Of a DNA stretch of 64,000 nucleotides, positions 1-11,300 are shown one piece after another. Every line of letters starts with the position of its first letter. The stretch's first letter is position 1. Source of the stretch: Diplosphaera chodatii (Eukaryota > Chlorophyta > Trebouxiophyceae > Prasiolales > Stichococcaceae); contig JAALGY010000047.1 in assembly GCA_032358165.1 (NCBI GenBank), positions 1-64,000 on the forward strand. The letters are read 5' to 3'. The translations under genes were made by a program, and so were the position numbers. The notes beneath the pieces were generated by a model. It worked only from the letters and a program-made list of their open reading frames with translations, did not search any database and was not told where the DNA came from.

Positions 1-3000
1 TGGCACACTCCACAGGCGCACCTGCAACCCAGCAGAAGCAAACTGCTGGCAATGGCCAGTCAGCTGATGAACTGACAATGCTTACGCATCAGGGCAACAC
101 ACAATCCAGGCACACCTGCTGTGTCCACAGTACAGGTGCGCCACCATTGAGCGTACCTTGCCATCAACCGAGGTGGACAGCAGCTGGGTGTTGTCGGTCG
201 GGTGGAAGTGCACCGCCGTCACCCAGTCCGTGTGCCTGCAGGCCACACGACGAGATTTGGCACCGCTGAAGCAAGCAGCGGGTACACCATGCCCACGACA
301 TCTTGAGCAGCTCATGGATATGCTTCGATGTCTCAGCAAGTCAAAGTGCAGATGAACATCAGGATGGCAACCACGGGGCCTGACCCCTTGAGAGTTGGCC
401 TCTGCATGTGGCATTGCAATGCAGGGAGTAGCACAGCCAGGGATCAAGCAGAGGATGCACGACGCTGAAGACTGCTGGGATGCCAGCTTCTGTGCGCACT
501 TGAACACGCGCAGGCAGCCGGGGCGGCTGGGGTGCCACAGCCGCACATCCCCGTCCATCGACCCGCTGGCCAGGAAGTCTGCCACGCTCCAGCCCAGCGA
601 CAGCACCTCCTGCAGCACCGCAGAAGCTAAAAGTTGCAACCGTGGCTGCCCTGGCTGGTAGCTGGCTGCTGAAGGCCAGGCAGAGTTAGGCCAGGCTACG
701 CTGGACAAGCCTCCTGACTGCAGGTGATGGTACCACACCTCACGCCACCACTCACCTTCTCGTGGCCGCGCCACTCCTGGGCCGGCACCGCCTCGAAGAC
801 GGGGACTGCCTCCATGGCAGGCAGCAGCACGCCCCGTGCCGCTGCCGCCGCCGCCTCAGCGTCTGCCTGCACAGCGACCAGCTGCCTGACTCACTTGATA
901 TTTGCGGCACTTTGCGTGGCTGCCGGGGCAGCCAAAGAGCAAGCTGCTGAGAAACCGCAGCAGGTTACGTCTCAAAGCTTTTGTGTGGCATGCGAGTCCG
1001 CCCAATCCCAGTACATAACGAGGTTCCTGGACGCCGATGCAGCACTCGGTGGCATGGTTTGAGGCACGGGCACACTGCACCTGTGCAGCTGTCCGGTCTG
1101 GCAGCAAGCAGATGGTGTTCGCAAACTTAGCTGCGGCATACAACACCGCTGGAACCGCATGCCAAGCGCACGTCCTACCAGTCGATATACGCCTTCAGGC
1201 TATAAACCCTACCCTAAAAGTCACACCTGTGCGGCGCTCCGGTCCGGCAGCACCGCCCACAGCCGCACCACCGCATCCTGCCCGCCCGTCGCCAGGTGGC
1301 GGCCGCTCGTGCTGAAGGCCGCCGCCCAGATCACCCCGGCATGCGCGTCCAGCTCCTGCCGCACACGCCCCGCAGCCACATCAGCACAGCAGGTTCACGA
1401 CGCCAGAGTGCAGCTTCTTGAGTGTCTTCATACAACAGGGCTTTTCACGCTTGGTAGGTTTGCTGATAGATCATTAAACAGTATTTTATGATAGAAAATG
1501 GTAATGAAATGGTTTTTTTTTCACAGAAAGAAAAGAAAATGTAAAACAAAATAAATCGCCGGCGCACCTGGACGAGCGCCAGGTCGGCGAGCTCGGTGTG
1601 CGCGCGGCCGCGGCGGTGCGTCGGCAGGCGGCCCCCCAGCTGCACCCCCCCGGCAGCCGCCGGCGGCGCGGGCATCGCCTCCTCCTCCTCCTCCTGCAGC
1701 AGCAGCTCCAGCAGCTGCAGTCTGTGGCTACAAAATGAGGATCCGGGTGGACAGTGCACACTCATCTGCGCTGTGTAGTGATGGCTGAGACCCTCAGACT
1801 TCTTGCTGAGATGCTGCAAGGGCCTGCAGAACGATCTTGGCAGAGCGCCGGCAGCTGCACCGCATACACCAGCATGATTCGCTGACCTTGTCGTCCGCGT
1901 CGGAGCCCAGGCTGCGGGCGGAGGCGGTGCGCGCCACAGCCGCGGCCTCCGCAGTGGCGCCCGCCTGCGCCGACAGCCGGCTGCCCGCGTGCTGCTTGCG
2001 GGGCGACCCTGGTGGTGTGACAGGATCCAGTGACCAGACATGCTCCTGGAAGCTGTCTTCCAGCAGTGCTCTTTGTGTGCCCAAATCTCTGGAGCGTGCT
2101 GCTGCAGCTGCGCTACACCAGAGATGGTAGGGGTGCGGCTGCTGCAGACACAAGAGGCGCAACACCTGCGTCATGACATGTCCAGCCTGCAGATGCTCCA
2201 GGCCGCAGTGTGCGCATCTGGGGAGCGCTGCAGAGGGAGGCACCTGTCTGCGGGGTGAGGCGGCCGGCAGCTGTTGCGTCAGACTCGTCGGACACGGCGC
2301 TGCCGCCCGATATCCGGCTGACAGACTGCTTCAGGCCGGCCCAGCCGCCGCCGCCGCCGCCTTTCCCAAAGGCCGCCCCCTGCCACACCACGGATGACAC
2401 ATCGATCGACAGCTGGCTTCTGTAAAGACCAGCTAATCCAGTAGGCAGCCTGCACGCCGCACCTCCTTCAGAATGCAGGGCGTGAGCGATGCAGTGAGAG
2501 AGCGTGAGCCGTAAGTTGCAGTGCACCTTGTTGGCAGTGGCGAAGGCCTTCTTGAACCAGGCGCCCGTCTTGCCGAGCGGCGCCTTGGGCGGCGACCCCA
2601 CAGGGCTGCCCCCTCCCGGCTCCTGCGTGGCAGGCCTGGCGCTGCAGAGACACATGAGCAGAGCTTTGAGAAGAAGTGGCCGCCACCAGCAGCAGTGCAT
2701 AATCATGTGACGCTGCAGTGATTGTTTCCTGATGGTCCTCATATGGCCTGCGCTCTGGGTGACATTGGCATGTGCATGTGATATGTCTGAGCTGGCATGC
2801 GCTGCCGCTGCATGGAAGTGCTGCAGCCGCAGCCTAGCGATGCCTGCATCGGAAGGGCATGGCAAGGTCATAGCCAGACGCACAGCTCCCACCATGCATC
2901 CGATTCAGCGGGCTGCTCCTCTGCACCCTGCGGTGCCGACACGACGCTGCCGGCAACGCTGCCGGCGATGCTGCCGTCCTCCTCATCGTCCCACGAGTCC

Positions 3001-3065
3001 TCCGACTGCGACGCGTAGCTGGCGTCCTCCGAGAACTGGTCCTCCTGCCGGGCACGGCAGCACAT
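1..3065 (-). CDS. WD40-repeat protein, WDR44-like (3' end outside window)
   Basis: A minus-strand gene in about nine short exons whose 3' end lies beyond base 1. Visible exons include an acidic Ser/Asp segment near 2900-3050 (SEDSWDDEEDGS), a basic segment near 2530-2635 (KTGAWFKKAFATANK), a Gly/Ser segment near 2250-2400, then WD40 blades. One blade lies at about 1240-1390 (HAGVIWAAAFSTSGRHLATG, then VVRLW). A linker at about 755-860 reads QEWRGHE. Further blades lie at about 500-610 (DFLASGSMDGDVRLWHPSRP) and 150-250 (HTDWVTAVHFHPTDNTQLLS). The order HxGxIWxxxF, xEWxGHxxx, VRLWHPSRxxCLxVF, DxVTxVxFHPxD is that of the WDR44 family, which includes plant WD40 proteins and the animal Rab11-binding protein. 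Membrane-traffic scaffolding is therefore a family-based inference. The start is uncertain: an ATG lies at 3065, but an acceptor-like CAG follows it at about 3040, so upstream exons are possible. Confidence 0.75.
1456..1558. other. Abrupt AT-rich tract in a WD40-gene intron
   Basis: About 100 bases dominated by A and T, with a run of nine T and poly-purine AAAG stretches, inside otherwise GC-rich sequence. It lies in the intron just after the exon ending at about 1567 on the minus strand. Confidence 0.7.
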
Positions 3066-3993
3066 GCTGCATCAGCCACTTGGTCGCTCCACACTTCAGG
3101 TCGGTCTCAGATCTACCAAAACCGACGCTATTCCGTGCCAGATCAGTCGCACGCCTGCTGTATTGCTCCAGGGTGCTGGGCTGCCTCCTCCAGCACTGTG
3201 GCTGGCCGTGGCGATGCGCCTGAGGCCATACCGCAGTGCCGTCACTCTGCCATTGCAGCACGTCGAGCAGCAGGGCTGAGAACTACATGTTGCAGGCGTC
3301 CTTGCATCTAAGCTGCTCGCATGAAAGGACTAGTAAACTGCACACTCGGTCAGGACATGCAGGTCATGGTGACAGAGAGCAGGCAGATCCACTGAGCAAT
3401 TACTGGCTCCTTCGGCCCGACTGTTGCGCCAAGGGACTGAGCGGATGTGTAAGGGATCAGCAAGCAGGTGTTGTTGTCTGACTGATGCAAACTCTGTAAC
3501 TGTGTGAAGTAGCTTGCGCGCTGCGATCACCAAATCGTGCACGTGGGGGATGGTAAGTACAAGCAATAACCCGCTCACTGATGCCACATGCAGAATCCGC
3601 TATTCAACATCTTCGGGCCGCAAAAGGAGTGTGGAGGAGCTTGCACTCCATCCTGCAGACCAGCAACGCGTTGCCACCTGTGTCACACAGAGAAAGCGCT
3701 CACCCCTCTCAGACTTCTGGAACAGGTGCACACCAGCAATGTGCAGTGATAGGCCCACAGCTGCAGCTAGCATGGATCAGGCTGGTGAAAGAGCCTCAGG
3801 AAGTGTACCTTCCGCTGCCTTTGTGACAGGTGGGACAACTGCCTGAGCTGCACAGTGGGCGAGCGGCGCCCTGGCAACTTGCCATGACGCGGAAGATGCT
3901 GCAAACCTTGCAAGACCTTGCTGGTTCGTTCACAGCTGCAATGAGCCCTATTTGTACGAGACATGGGTGAGATTGAATGTTCAGCTCACTTGC
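3066..3993. other. Intergenic region between divergent genes
   Basis: This stretch separates the minus-strand WD40 gene from the plus-strand coiled-coil gene. It should hold both 5' regions and possibly an unseen first exon of either gene. I see no convincing coding exon, TATA box or repeat in it. Confidence 0.4.
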
Positions 3994-4756
3994 AGGAACA
4001 CAGGAGTGGCAGGTCGAAGATGGCAGCGGCGCATCAGGTGCCGCTCAGCGGGACGCCCTGCGGCTGGAGGTTGCGCGCCTGGACAACGCCACGGCGCACC
4101 TGGAGTCGTCCAACACCGAGCTGCGGGCAGCACTGGCGGAGGACCCCTCGGATATCGACTTCCGGGAAGCGATCGGGGTGAGACCATGCTTGGTGCCCAT
4201 CCTCTGGACCCTGATGAGCTGCAGAGCCTGCCCTAATGGGCATCAGCCCCTCTTGACTGCGTGGTCGTCCTGCTTGGCAATATGTTGCACGCCTTCTCGC
4301 CCTGACGTCGTGGTCCTTGAGGTGGCCAGCCTAGTGCCTACCGCAGCAAACAGTGCGAGGAACGTGACGCCAAACCTGCAGCTGGTGTGCAGGAGAACAT
4401 CGGTGTGATTGCAAAGTACCGTGCACGGGCATCAGCGCTGCGCGCCGAGCTTGCCGCAAGCGGCAGCGGCCATGATGCTGATGCCGGTGAAGAGCGGAAT
4501 GCTGCAGACGCTTCAGAGGCCATAGGTATGCCTTTGAGCGCAGAACAGCACCTGTCCACCTTGCGCTGTGCACCACCCTTGGAAGTGCTGTCAATGTCAA
4601 ATTCTGCACCTTGCATGCACCACTTCATGGATGATGACTTCACCCCCGTGCTGCAGGGTCGGCAGGAGCACAGCAACTTGCGCCCGGCCCCCAGCCGCAC
4701 AGCATGGGCATCGGCAGCACAGCAGCAGACGATGTCGGAAGCCAGCAGCCCGCAGG
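3994..4756 (+). CDS. Small coiled-coil protein, family not recognised (partial model)
   Basis: Three plus-strand exons join in frame. The first, about 3994-4178, contains a heptad-rich stretch (ALRLEVARLDNATAHLESSN, then ELRAAL) and the acidic run EDPSDIDFREAIG. It ends at GTGAGA. The second, about 4393-4525, continues ENIGVIAKYRARASALRAEL and ends at GTATGC. The third, about 4657-4756, is Gln/Ala/Pro rich and ends at GTAGGT. The joined helix is amphipathic and very likely a coiled coil. I do not recognise the family, and neither the start codon nor the last exon is settled. A candidate terminal exon lies at about 5355-5467, but two reading frames are possible there. No function is proposed. 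Confidence 0.4.
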
Positions 4757-5536
4757 TAGGTCCTGATAGGGATGCTGCCATGGCCCATTGATATTCTCAC
4801 CTGCCCTGCTTGTCGGTGCTCATGATGGCCCTGCCTGAAACTGCATGTACTTGTCAATGCATGCACAAGCAGGCTGCACACTGAGACGGAGCACATGATG
4901 CGCTGCAGCTGGCACCGCCGCTGCTTCGAATGGTCATAGCACACAACCGATGGACGTCAGCTGAGGCGGCAGCTCAGAACGGCAGGAGCGTGGTGTTGGC
5001 AAGAAGTGATGACGCATCCTGAGTGTGTCGAGTCGTTTGTAGTGCCATTTACCAGTCGCACAGCGAGGTGCATATACATGCAGGTCCGCTGTGTCCTTCA
5101 GACTGTCTGCTGGTCACAGGTCGCAGTTGCAAGTTGCTTGGTCACACCAAGTTCAATCAGGGTGTCCAGTCCACCTCTCTGCCTTCTGCCCTAACCCCCT
5201 TGCTTCCAAGACCTTCTGGTCGACTGGCCCCCAATCAATCGGCGGCACCAATCTGCCAGCACAGTTCAACGGTGGCCGCAACCCACCCCTGGCATGAGGC
5301 TGCGACCAGACCCTGTCTATGCACACATTCGGACGTGCGCCCGGCTTCTGCTCCGCGCCAGGGCGGGGCCGCCGGACGGGAGGCAGGCGCGGCCGGCGGG
5401 CCTGTGGGTCTGACTACTTCGCCGGACATTTTGCCCAACAGCCCGGCTGTACGTCCGCTGCGCTCAGGTGCAGCTGGTCAAGCTGATGCTGTACCTCTAT
5501 TACGGGCCGTGAATACAGCCGCGACTCAGAGCCTGC

Positions 5537-5543
5537 TATATAA
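5537..5543 (+). promoter_or_regulatory. TATA-like box
   Basis: TATATAA occurs once here in an otherwise GC-rich stretch, upstream of the plus-strand giant gene and downstream of the coiled-coil gene. Only the motif is seen. The distance to the proposed start at 6672 would require a 5' UTR intron or an unseen first exon. Confidence 0.2.
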
Positions 5544-5625
5544 GCGAAGTCCGGTTCTGGCATCCCCACGCATGCCAGCACGGCGAGAGGGCGCGGCAGA
5601 GGCTTCAAATCAGGAGGAGCACTGA

Positions 5626-6671
5626 TCGCAGCTCTCTCGAGCGTTGTGCATCTTCCGTGGTGGGCACCCTTCGCCGCTAGAGGTCAAGGCCCCAGCTGGC
5701 CGGCTGATGTTGAGCATTGCAGTCGATATTCCAACATGGTGGCTGTGCTGCTCTCGCCGGCGATCTCGTTGATGAGATGCATGACCTGTGTCTCAGGGTG
5801 ATCATAAGCCGTTCAGCGCACATGAACAAAAACAAGCACTGCCCGTGCTGCTGACCTTGACCCACCAGTACAGCCGTCAGCACCGGCCCGGCTGATGCCG
5901 CGATATGATGTAGTTCTTGAAGATCTCATCGACAGCGCACGCATGGCCTAGGGGCGGCTGCAACTCGCCAACTTGCAAGTGCACTTACAGGCGTCCACGT
6001 GGAGCCAGGCAATTAGCATGTTCAGCGGCTTGCATTTTGTACCACTGCCGCCACAGTCCCGCGCTTCAGCTATCTTCAGCGATCGTATTGCATTGCTCAG
6101 CCGTTGTGCACTCAGTTCCGGAAGCTGAGCCTGGGAGCCTTGCAGCCTGCGACTGATGGGGTGCTGCCCAGTCATCTGCTGAAAGTAGGGGCAAGACTCC
6201 GTCTCTCCCCTATCCTGCCCACTGACATGAGCTGCAAGAACATGCACTTGCATGCCTCTTGCTACATGTGGGCCAACAAGCATGTCAGACGTGGTGCTAG
6301 CCCTGCACGTCTGTGCGCTTTCCGCCCACTGGCGGGCTCTCCTGCAAATCGCTGATCGCTATCCTCAGGCATTAGGCTGCTGGGTGACCAACTCTGAGAT
6401 GCTGACTGCCCGCCCTACACAGCCTGCAACACTGTGGGTCTCAGTGTCCCTGCAGGGGCGACAGCATCCCGGGGGGCGCAGCGGCGGCGGCGGCAGCGCC
6501 GGAGCTGCCTGCGCAGCTGATCAGCACCGCTGCACAGCCCACAGCTGCAGGCAGCGCATGGCGCAGCGGCTGAGGAGCCACGGTGCCGCTGGCAGCGGCT
6601 GCTAGCGAGTGGCCACAGCGTGCGAGGAGCGCTCCGGGAGCACTTCCTGCAGAGGAGCACTTCCTGCAGCC
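5626..6671. other. Region without a confident gene, upstream of the giant gene
   Basis: About 1 kb without a supported coding exon. A GC-rich stretch at about 6456-6600 following a CTGCAG acceptor could be a 5' exon of the downstream gene. However, the Ala-rich frame there meets a stop, so I left it out. Confidence 0.3.
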
Positions 6672-8278
6672 ATGCCAGCGCTGGGTGGCCTGCTGCGGAG
6701 GCAGGACGCCCCATCGGGCTTCGGGGCCAGCGACCCCAGCGCCGCGAACTCTGCAGCGCTGATGAACGGCCGCAGCCGCCTGGCGACGAGGTCCGAAGCC
6801 GGAAACGGCGGCGGCGGCAGCACTGCACAGCAGCCAGACGCCTACGCCGCGGCGCTGTCCCGCTCGCCCTCGCAGCCGGCGGCGGCCGGCAACCACGCCA
6901 GCAGCACGTCTGCAGCGGCCCCGCCTGGGGCCAATGCCAATGGCGGCGGGGGCGACTACATGGCGGCTATGGGCGGTGACTGGTGGAAGGCCTGGAACGC
7001 GATGCCTGCTGCTGCCCCCAGCACCGACACCGGCTCACATCAGGTGAGCTCCATGTCACCAGATGTCTCGACTGCATTAAAGGCTGCGCATTTGCCCCTT
7101 GTTATGCTGTTCAGAAAAACACACTCCAGTGTGCACAGCATGTGACCAACGCACCACCTCCACCGCAATGACTTTTACCACGACCATCACAGCAGTGCCA
7201 GCAGCGCAAGAACATGATGTCGCCCCATGCAGGGGCCGTCCCCGCCGGCAAAGCCCCCCGGAGCGGCGGGCTTCGGCCCCTCCGGCCCGGCCGCCTTCCG
7301 CAGCAGCAGCCTGGGGAACGCGGCCGGCGGCGCCCCGGGGACCGCCGCCGAGGCGCCCCGGGAGGTGCTGGTGGTGGACCTGCCCCCCGGCGAGACGCCG
7401 CCGTCCTCCCGGTCGCCCTCCCCACCCAGCAGTGAGCGCTGCCGCTGCACACCCTCCCGCCTGCACGCTGCTGGCGCTGCCGGCTGCGCAGCAGCTGAGC
7501 CGGGGCTGTCTGTTCTAACATTTCACTGGCCGCTTCAGTCAGCAGCGCTGCAGCTGCTGACTCACGGAGTTGTCTGCTGCCGGGAGCTGCTCTGCCTCCA
7601 GGGAAGTGCTTGCCCTGTCTGATGACGCTCATGTGCGACCACATGCAGGTCTGCAAGGGCAGCAGCTGCCGGCGCCACCGGGCCGCGACTTTCGCTCGGC
7701 TTCAGCGGACCCGCGGGCCCGGCCCCCCCTGGAGCGCACCGGATCCCCTGGGCTGAGCCGCGCGGGCGCAGCAGCAGCAGCGGCGGCGGCGGCGCTTGCC
7801 AACGGCAGCCGCCCCCACACCCCGCAGCAGACGCCGCCGCGCAGCCCCCGCTCCCTGCATGCAGGTCCGCCCGCATATGTGCACTTGGGCTTCATATGTG
7901 CAATCACTGTCTGAAGACAGTGATAGACAGTGGCGCACACCAACGCTGCGGTGTTGCCTGTGCCTCTTTGGGAATGTTACGAGCAGAGCGCTAAGTGCTC
8001 GCTTTGCAGCAGCTCCTCGCTCGTATCCCGCCAATCTCAGGATCAACCTAATATTCTGTGTTTCGGGCAAGCATGCTGATGACCTGGTGTCTGTTATGGG
8101 GGTCACAATCGTACCCACTTGCCAGTTGTAGATCCACCATCCGCATGTTGCATTTCCCAGGGGACTTTCCATCGCCAAGGTCGGTGGCATCGTCATACAA
8201 TCACCCCCGCAGCCCGGGGCATGGCCGCCGCCCGGCCAACAGCATCGACCTGCAGCCGCTGTTCGATGATGGTCGCCT

Positions 8279-8317
<39 letters not shown>

Positions 8318-11300
8318 CGCCCCCAGGCAGGCCCCGCAGCAGGCGCTGAGCCAGCCTGGCAGCGCCCGGTCTGTCGCCTCGGCGCACTCCGTCGCCTCTC
8401 GGACGGCGCAGTCGGAGGCGGGGTTCTTCGGCGGCGGCGCCAATTCTGGGGGCTCGTATGGCCGAGCGTCCGGCAGCAGGAAGCAGCCGTCGGCGGGGGG
8501 TGCCGCCCCCCGCGGCGGCTTTGTGCTGGGTCCCGGCAACCACAAGCTGCCGACGCGGGGGCTGCTGGCATCGCCGCAGCTCCGGGGCGGCGGCGCCGCG
8601 GGCGCCACACCCCTGTCCGGCATGTTTGTTGGCCGCCAGGTGCGTGTGTTCGTTGCAGCTGGTTGAAAAAAAGGCAAAAGCAAATTGCGACCTCAAGCCT
8701 CAAGCCTCAGCGCTTTGGCTGCTACAGAGTGGCATTCTGTCCTCTGTGTTTGTACACGGCAATGCTTGGATGTCTCTCGCTCTTATGGCCTGCTCAAAAT
8801 GCAGGCAACGCTGGTCCTGCTGTCTGAGCATGCAGCGCGCACTACAACATGAGTGCTGTCAGGACGCTTACATGCTTCCCGCCTCGCTTTGCCGCTGCAG
8901 GCGGACCGGTCCAGCACGATTGCTGCAGCCCGTGACGCGCGCCGCGCAGCCGCCGAGCTGGAGGCCCGACAGGCCAGCCCGCCCCTGCCCACAGGGCCTA
9001 AGGCCCCAGGCAGCCAAAGTCCTGGCGGCGGCAGCGGCAATGGTTATGCATCACCTGGCTGGGGATCCCCCAGCACTGCGTCCGCGGCCCCCCTGGAGCG
9101 GAGGGGCTCCCCGGGGTTCGCTGCTGGCCTGGAGCGAAGGGGCTCCCCTGGCTTGTCGGAGTCTTCGATGCACTCCCCAGGCCGGCGCTCTGCCTTTGTC
9201 GCCGCCCGCCACTCCACCCTGGCGGCTTCTGCGACAGAGCCATCTCGCGCCGACAGGTGGGCTGATGGCACCCTGATGGGCAGGTTTCTGTCCTAGATCT
9301 GGTGTACTGCGCTGTGTGCTGAGCTGGTGCCCAAGCTGTGCTGTGGATGTATGGCAGATAGCATGGCACAGAGTGCTGCGCCTTGGCGATGGCAAAGGGC
9401 TGATGCCTTACCATGAGTTAGGCATTTGCCGCTGCTCCATGCCCAACACAGAGCCATGCCACAAAGCATCATCACCAGTTCCTGACCATAGCACTAGTAT
9501 CAGCAGCTGAAATACTCTTCTTGCACCGAACCTCCCTTTCTTCAGCTTCATCATTCAACTTCTACTGTGTGCCGCATTCCTTGCTCAAGTTGCCAGCCTG
9601 CCGGAGTGTTGCACTGCAGGGCGCAGGCTGTGGCGGCCATGCGCCCAAGAAACACCAGCTTTGAGGCGGCGCGGGCTTTTGCCATGTCCGCCGAGCGCTC
9701 GGGCCAGCCGCCAGCCTCGCCGCTGGGCACCCCCGCCAGGACGCCCACCCGCAAGGCGCAGGTGAGATTTGCTTCAAGTTGTGCATCTGTTGACTGGGGA
9801 TTGTGCCACCATCCGTCACATGTTCAGCATGGACGGTCAAGGCTTTCCTTGACATTAACCGCCATGTTTAGACGGTCAACAGGTGCAGAACTCTGCCGCC
9901 TGAAGTTTCCGCCACCCTGCCACAGCAGCATTTGTGCTTGTGTGCAGGGCAACGTGGCCGCGGCGGCGGCGGCGCTGGCGTCGCTGCCGAAGTTTGATGT
10001 TGCGCAGGCGACCACCCAGCGGCAACAGCCCCCCAGCAGCGCAAATGTGGGTCCCTTGTGTATGCCCCAGCTGGCTGTCAGCTACACGCATCACCTTTGC
10101 TATCGCCCGACCCCGCGCCGGCACATCTTATAGCCGGACCGGCCAGCATGCCCAAGTCAACACTGCAGCACCCTGTCAAGGTGGACCCTTGTGACGGCAG
10201 GCGATGATGGCAGATGTGAAGGCGCGGGTTCAGGCAGCAATCGCAGCGCGGGAGGCGGCAGTGAAGGGCGCTGCGTCCCCGGTGCCACAGCCAAACTCGG
10301 TTTCAGCAGCGGCGCCGCACAGAGTGAGGCTGCTGCTTGCTCGCAGCATTGTCACTGTGAGATAATGCCAGGTGGACATAGGAGCAGAGTAGACGTGAAT
10401 GTGATCTGGCGGCGTGCACTGTGCTCTCTGATGCAGCAGTTCACAACAGGCCACAGCAGACTTAACTGGCAGGTCTGAATGCGCCCCTTTCCAGACACAC
10501 ATATACTGCGTGGCTGGCACCTAGTGCTGCTGTAGCGGGCAGGCTGCTGCGACGGCCATGCTGCCACCAAACATACAAACCGTGCACTCTAGCTGTTCAC
10601 CAGCGACCACATGACAACGCAGACGGCAGGCGGTGGCGGTGTGGCTCGGCTGCCGGACGCGCGCTGGCAGTCCACGCGAGCCGCGGAGGAGGCCGCTGCG
10701 CTGGCGGCGGCGAGGTCGACGAGGGTGCGCGATGCTGCGGCGGCCCTCACCAGCGAGGCGGCACCGGCGCCGACCAGCCCCATCCGCAGGCACTGCTCTC
10801 TCTGTCCGCTGCATTCCAAGGGTCGCACACTGGATGTATCCAGTATGCACTCGATCAGAAGCATCACACGCTCATGTCGGCCCTGCTCTGGGGCTCATGA
10901 ATCAGACACTGGCTGTGCTTGGGCCTGTGCTGCTGTGGTGCTGCCGCCACAATACCTCAACATGGTCATGAACACACTTTCATCTGAGGTGCTCCCATAC
11001 ACCGCACAACTCCGACTTGCTGGCGTCGCTGATCGTCAGCAGTGCCCCTGAACGCAGCGTCGGCAGGCTGAAGCCGCCGCGGGCGAGGGAGTTCAACCCC
11101 TGGCGCCCGGACCCCGAGCCCGCCGAGGATGCAGAGCCGGAGCGGCAGCAGGAAGCGGCTCGGCAGCCGAGCCCGGACCGCAGCCTGCCCGCCGACGAGC
11201 CCGGCAAGCCGCTGCTGGGCCTGGCGGCGCTGCAAGCAGGTTGGTGTTGGCTTCTGCTATTCTACAGACGTGGGTCCCGGCTGACTGTGCGCCCGTGCAC

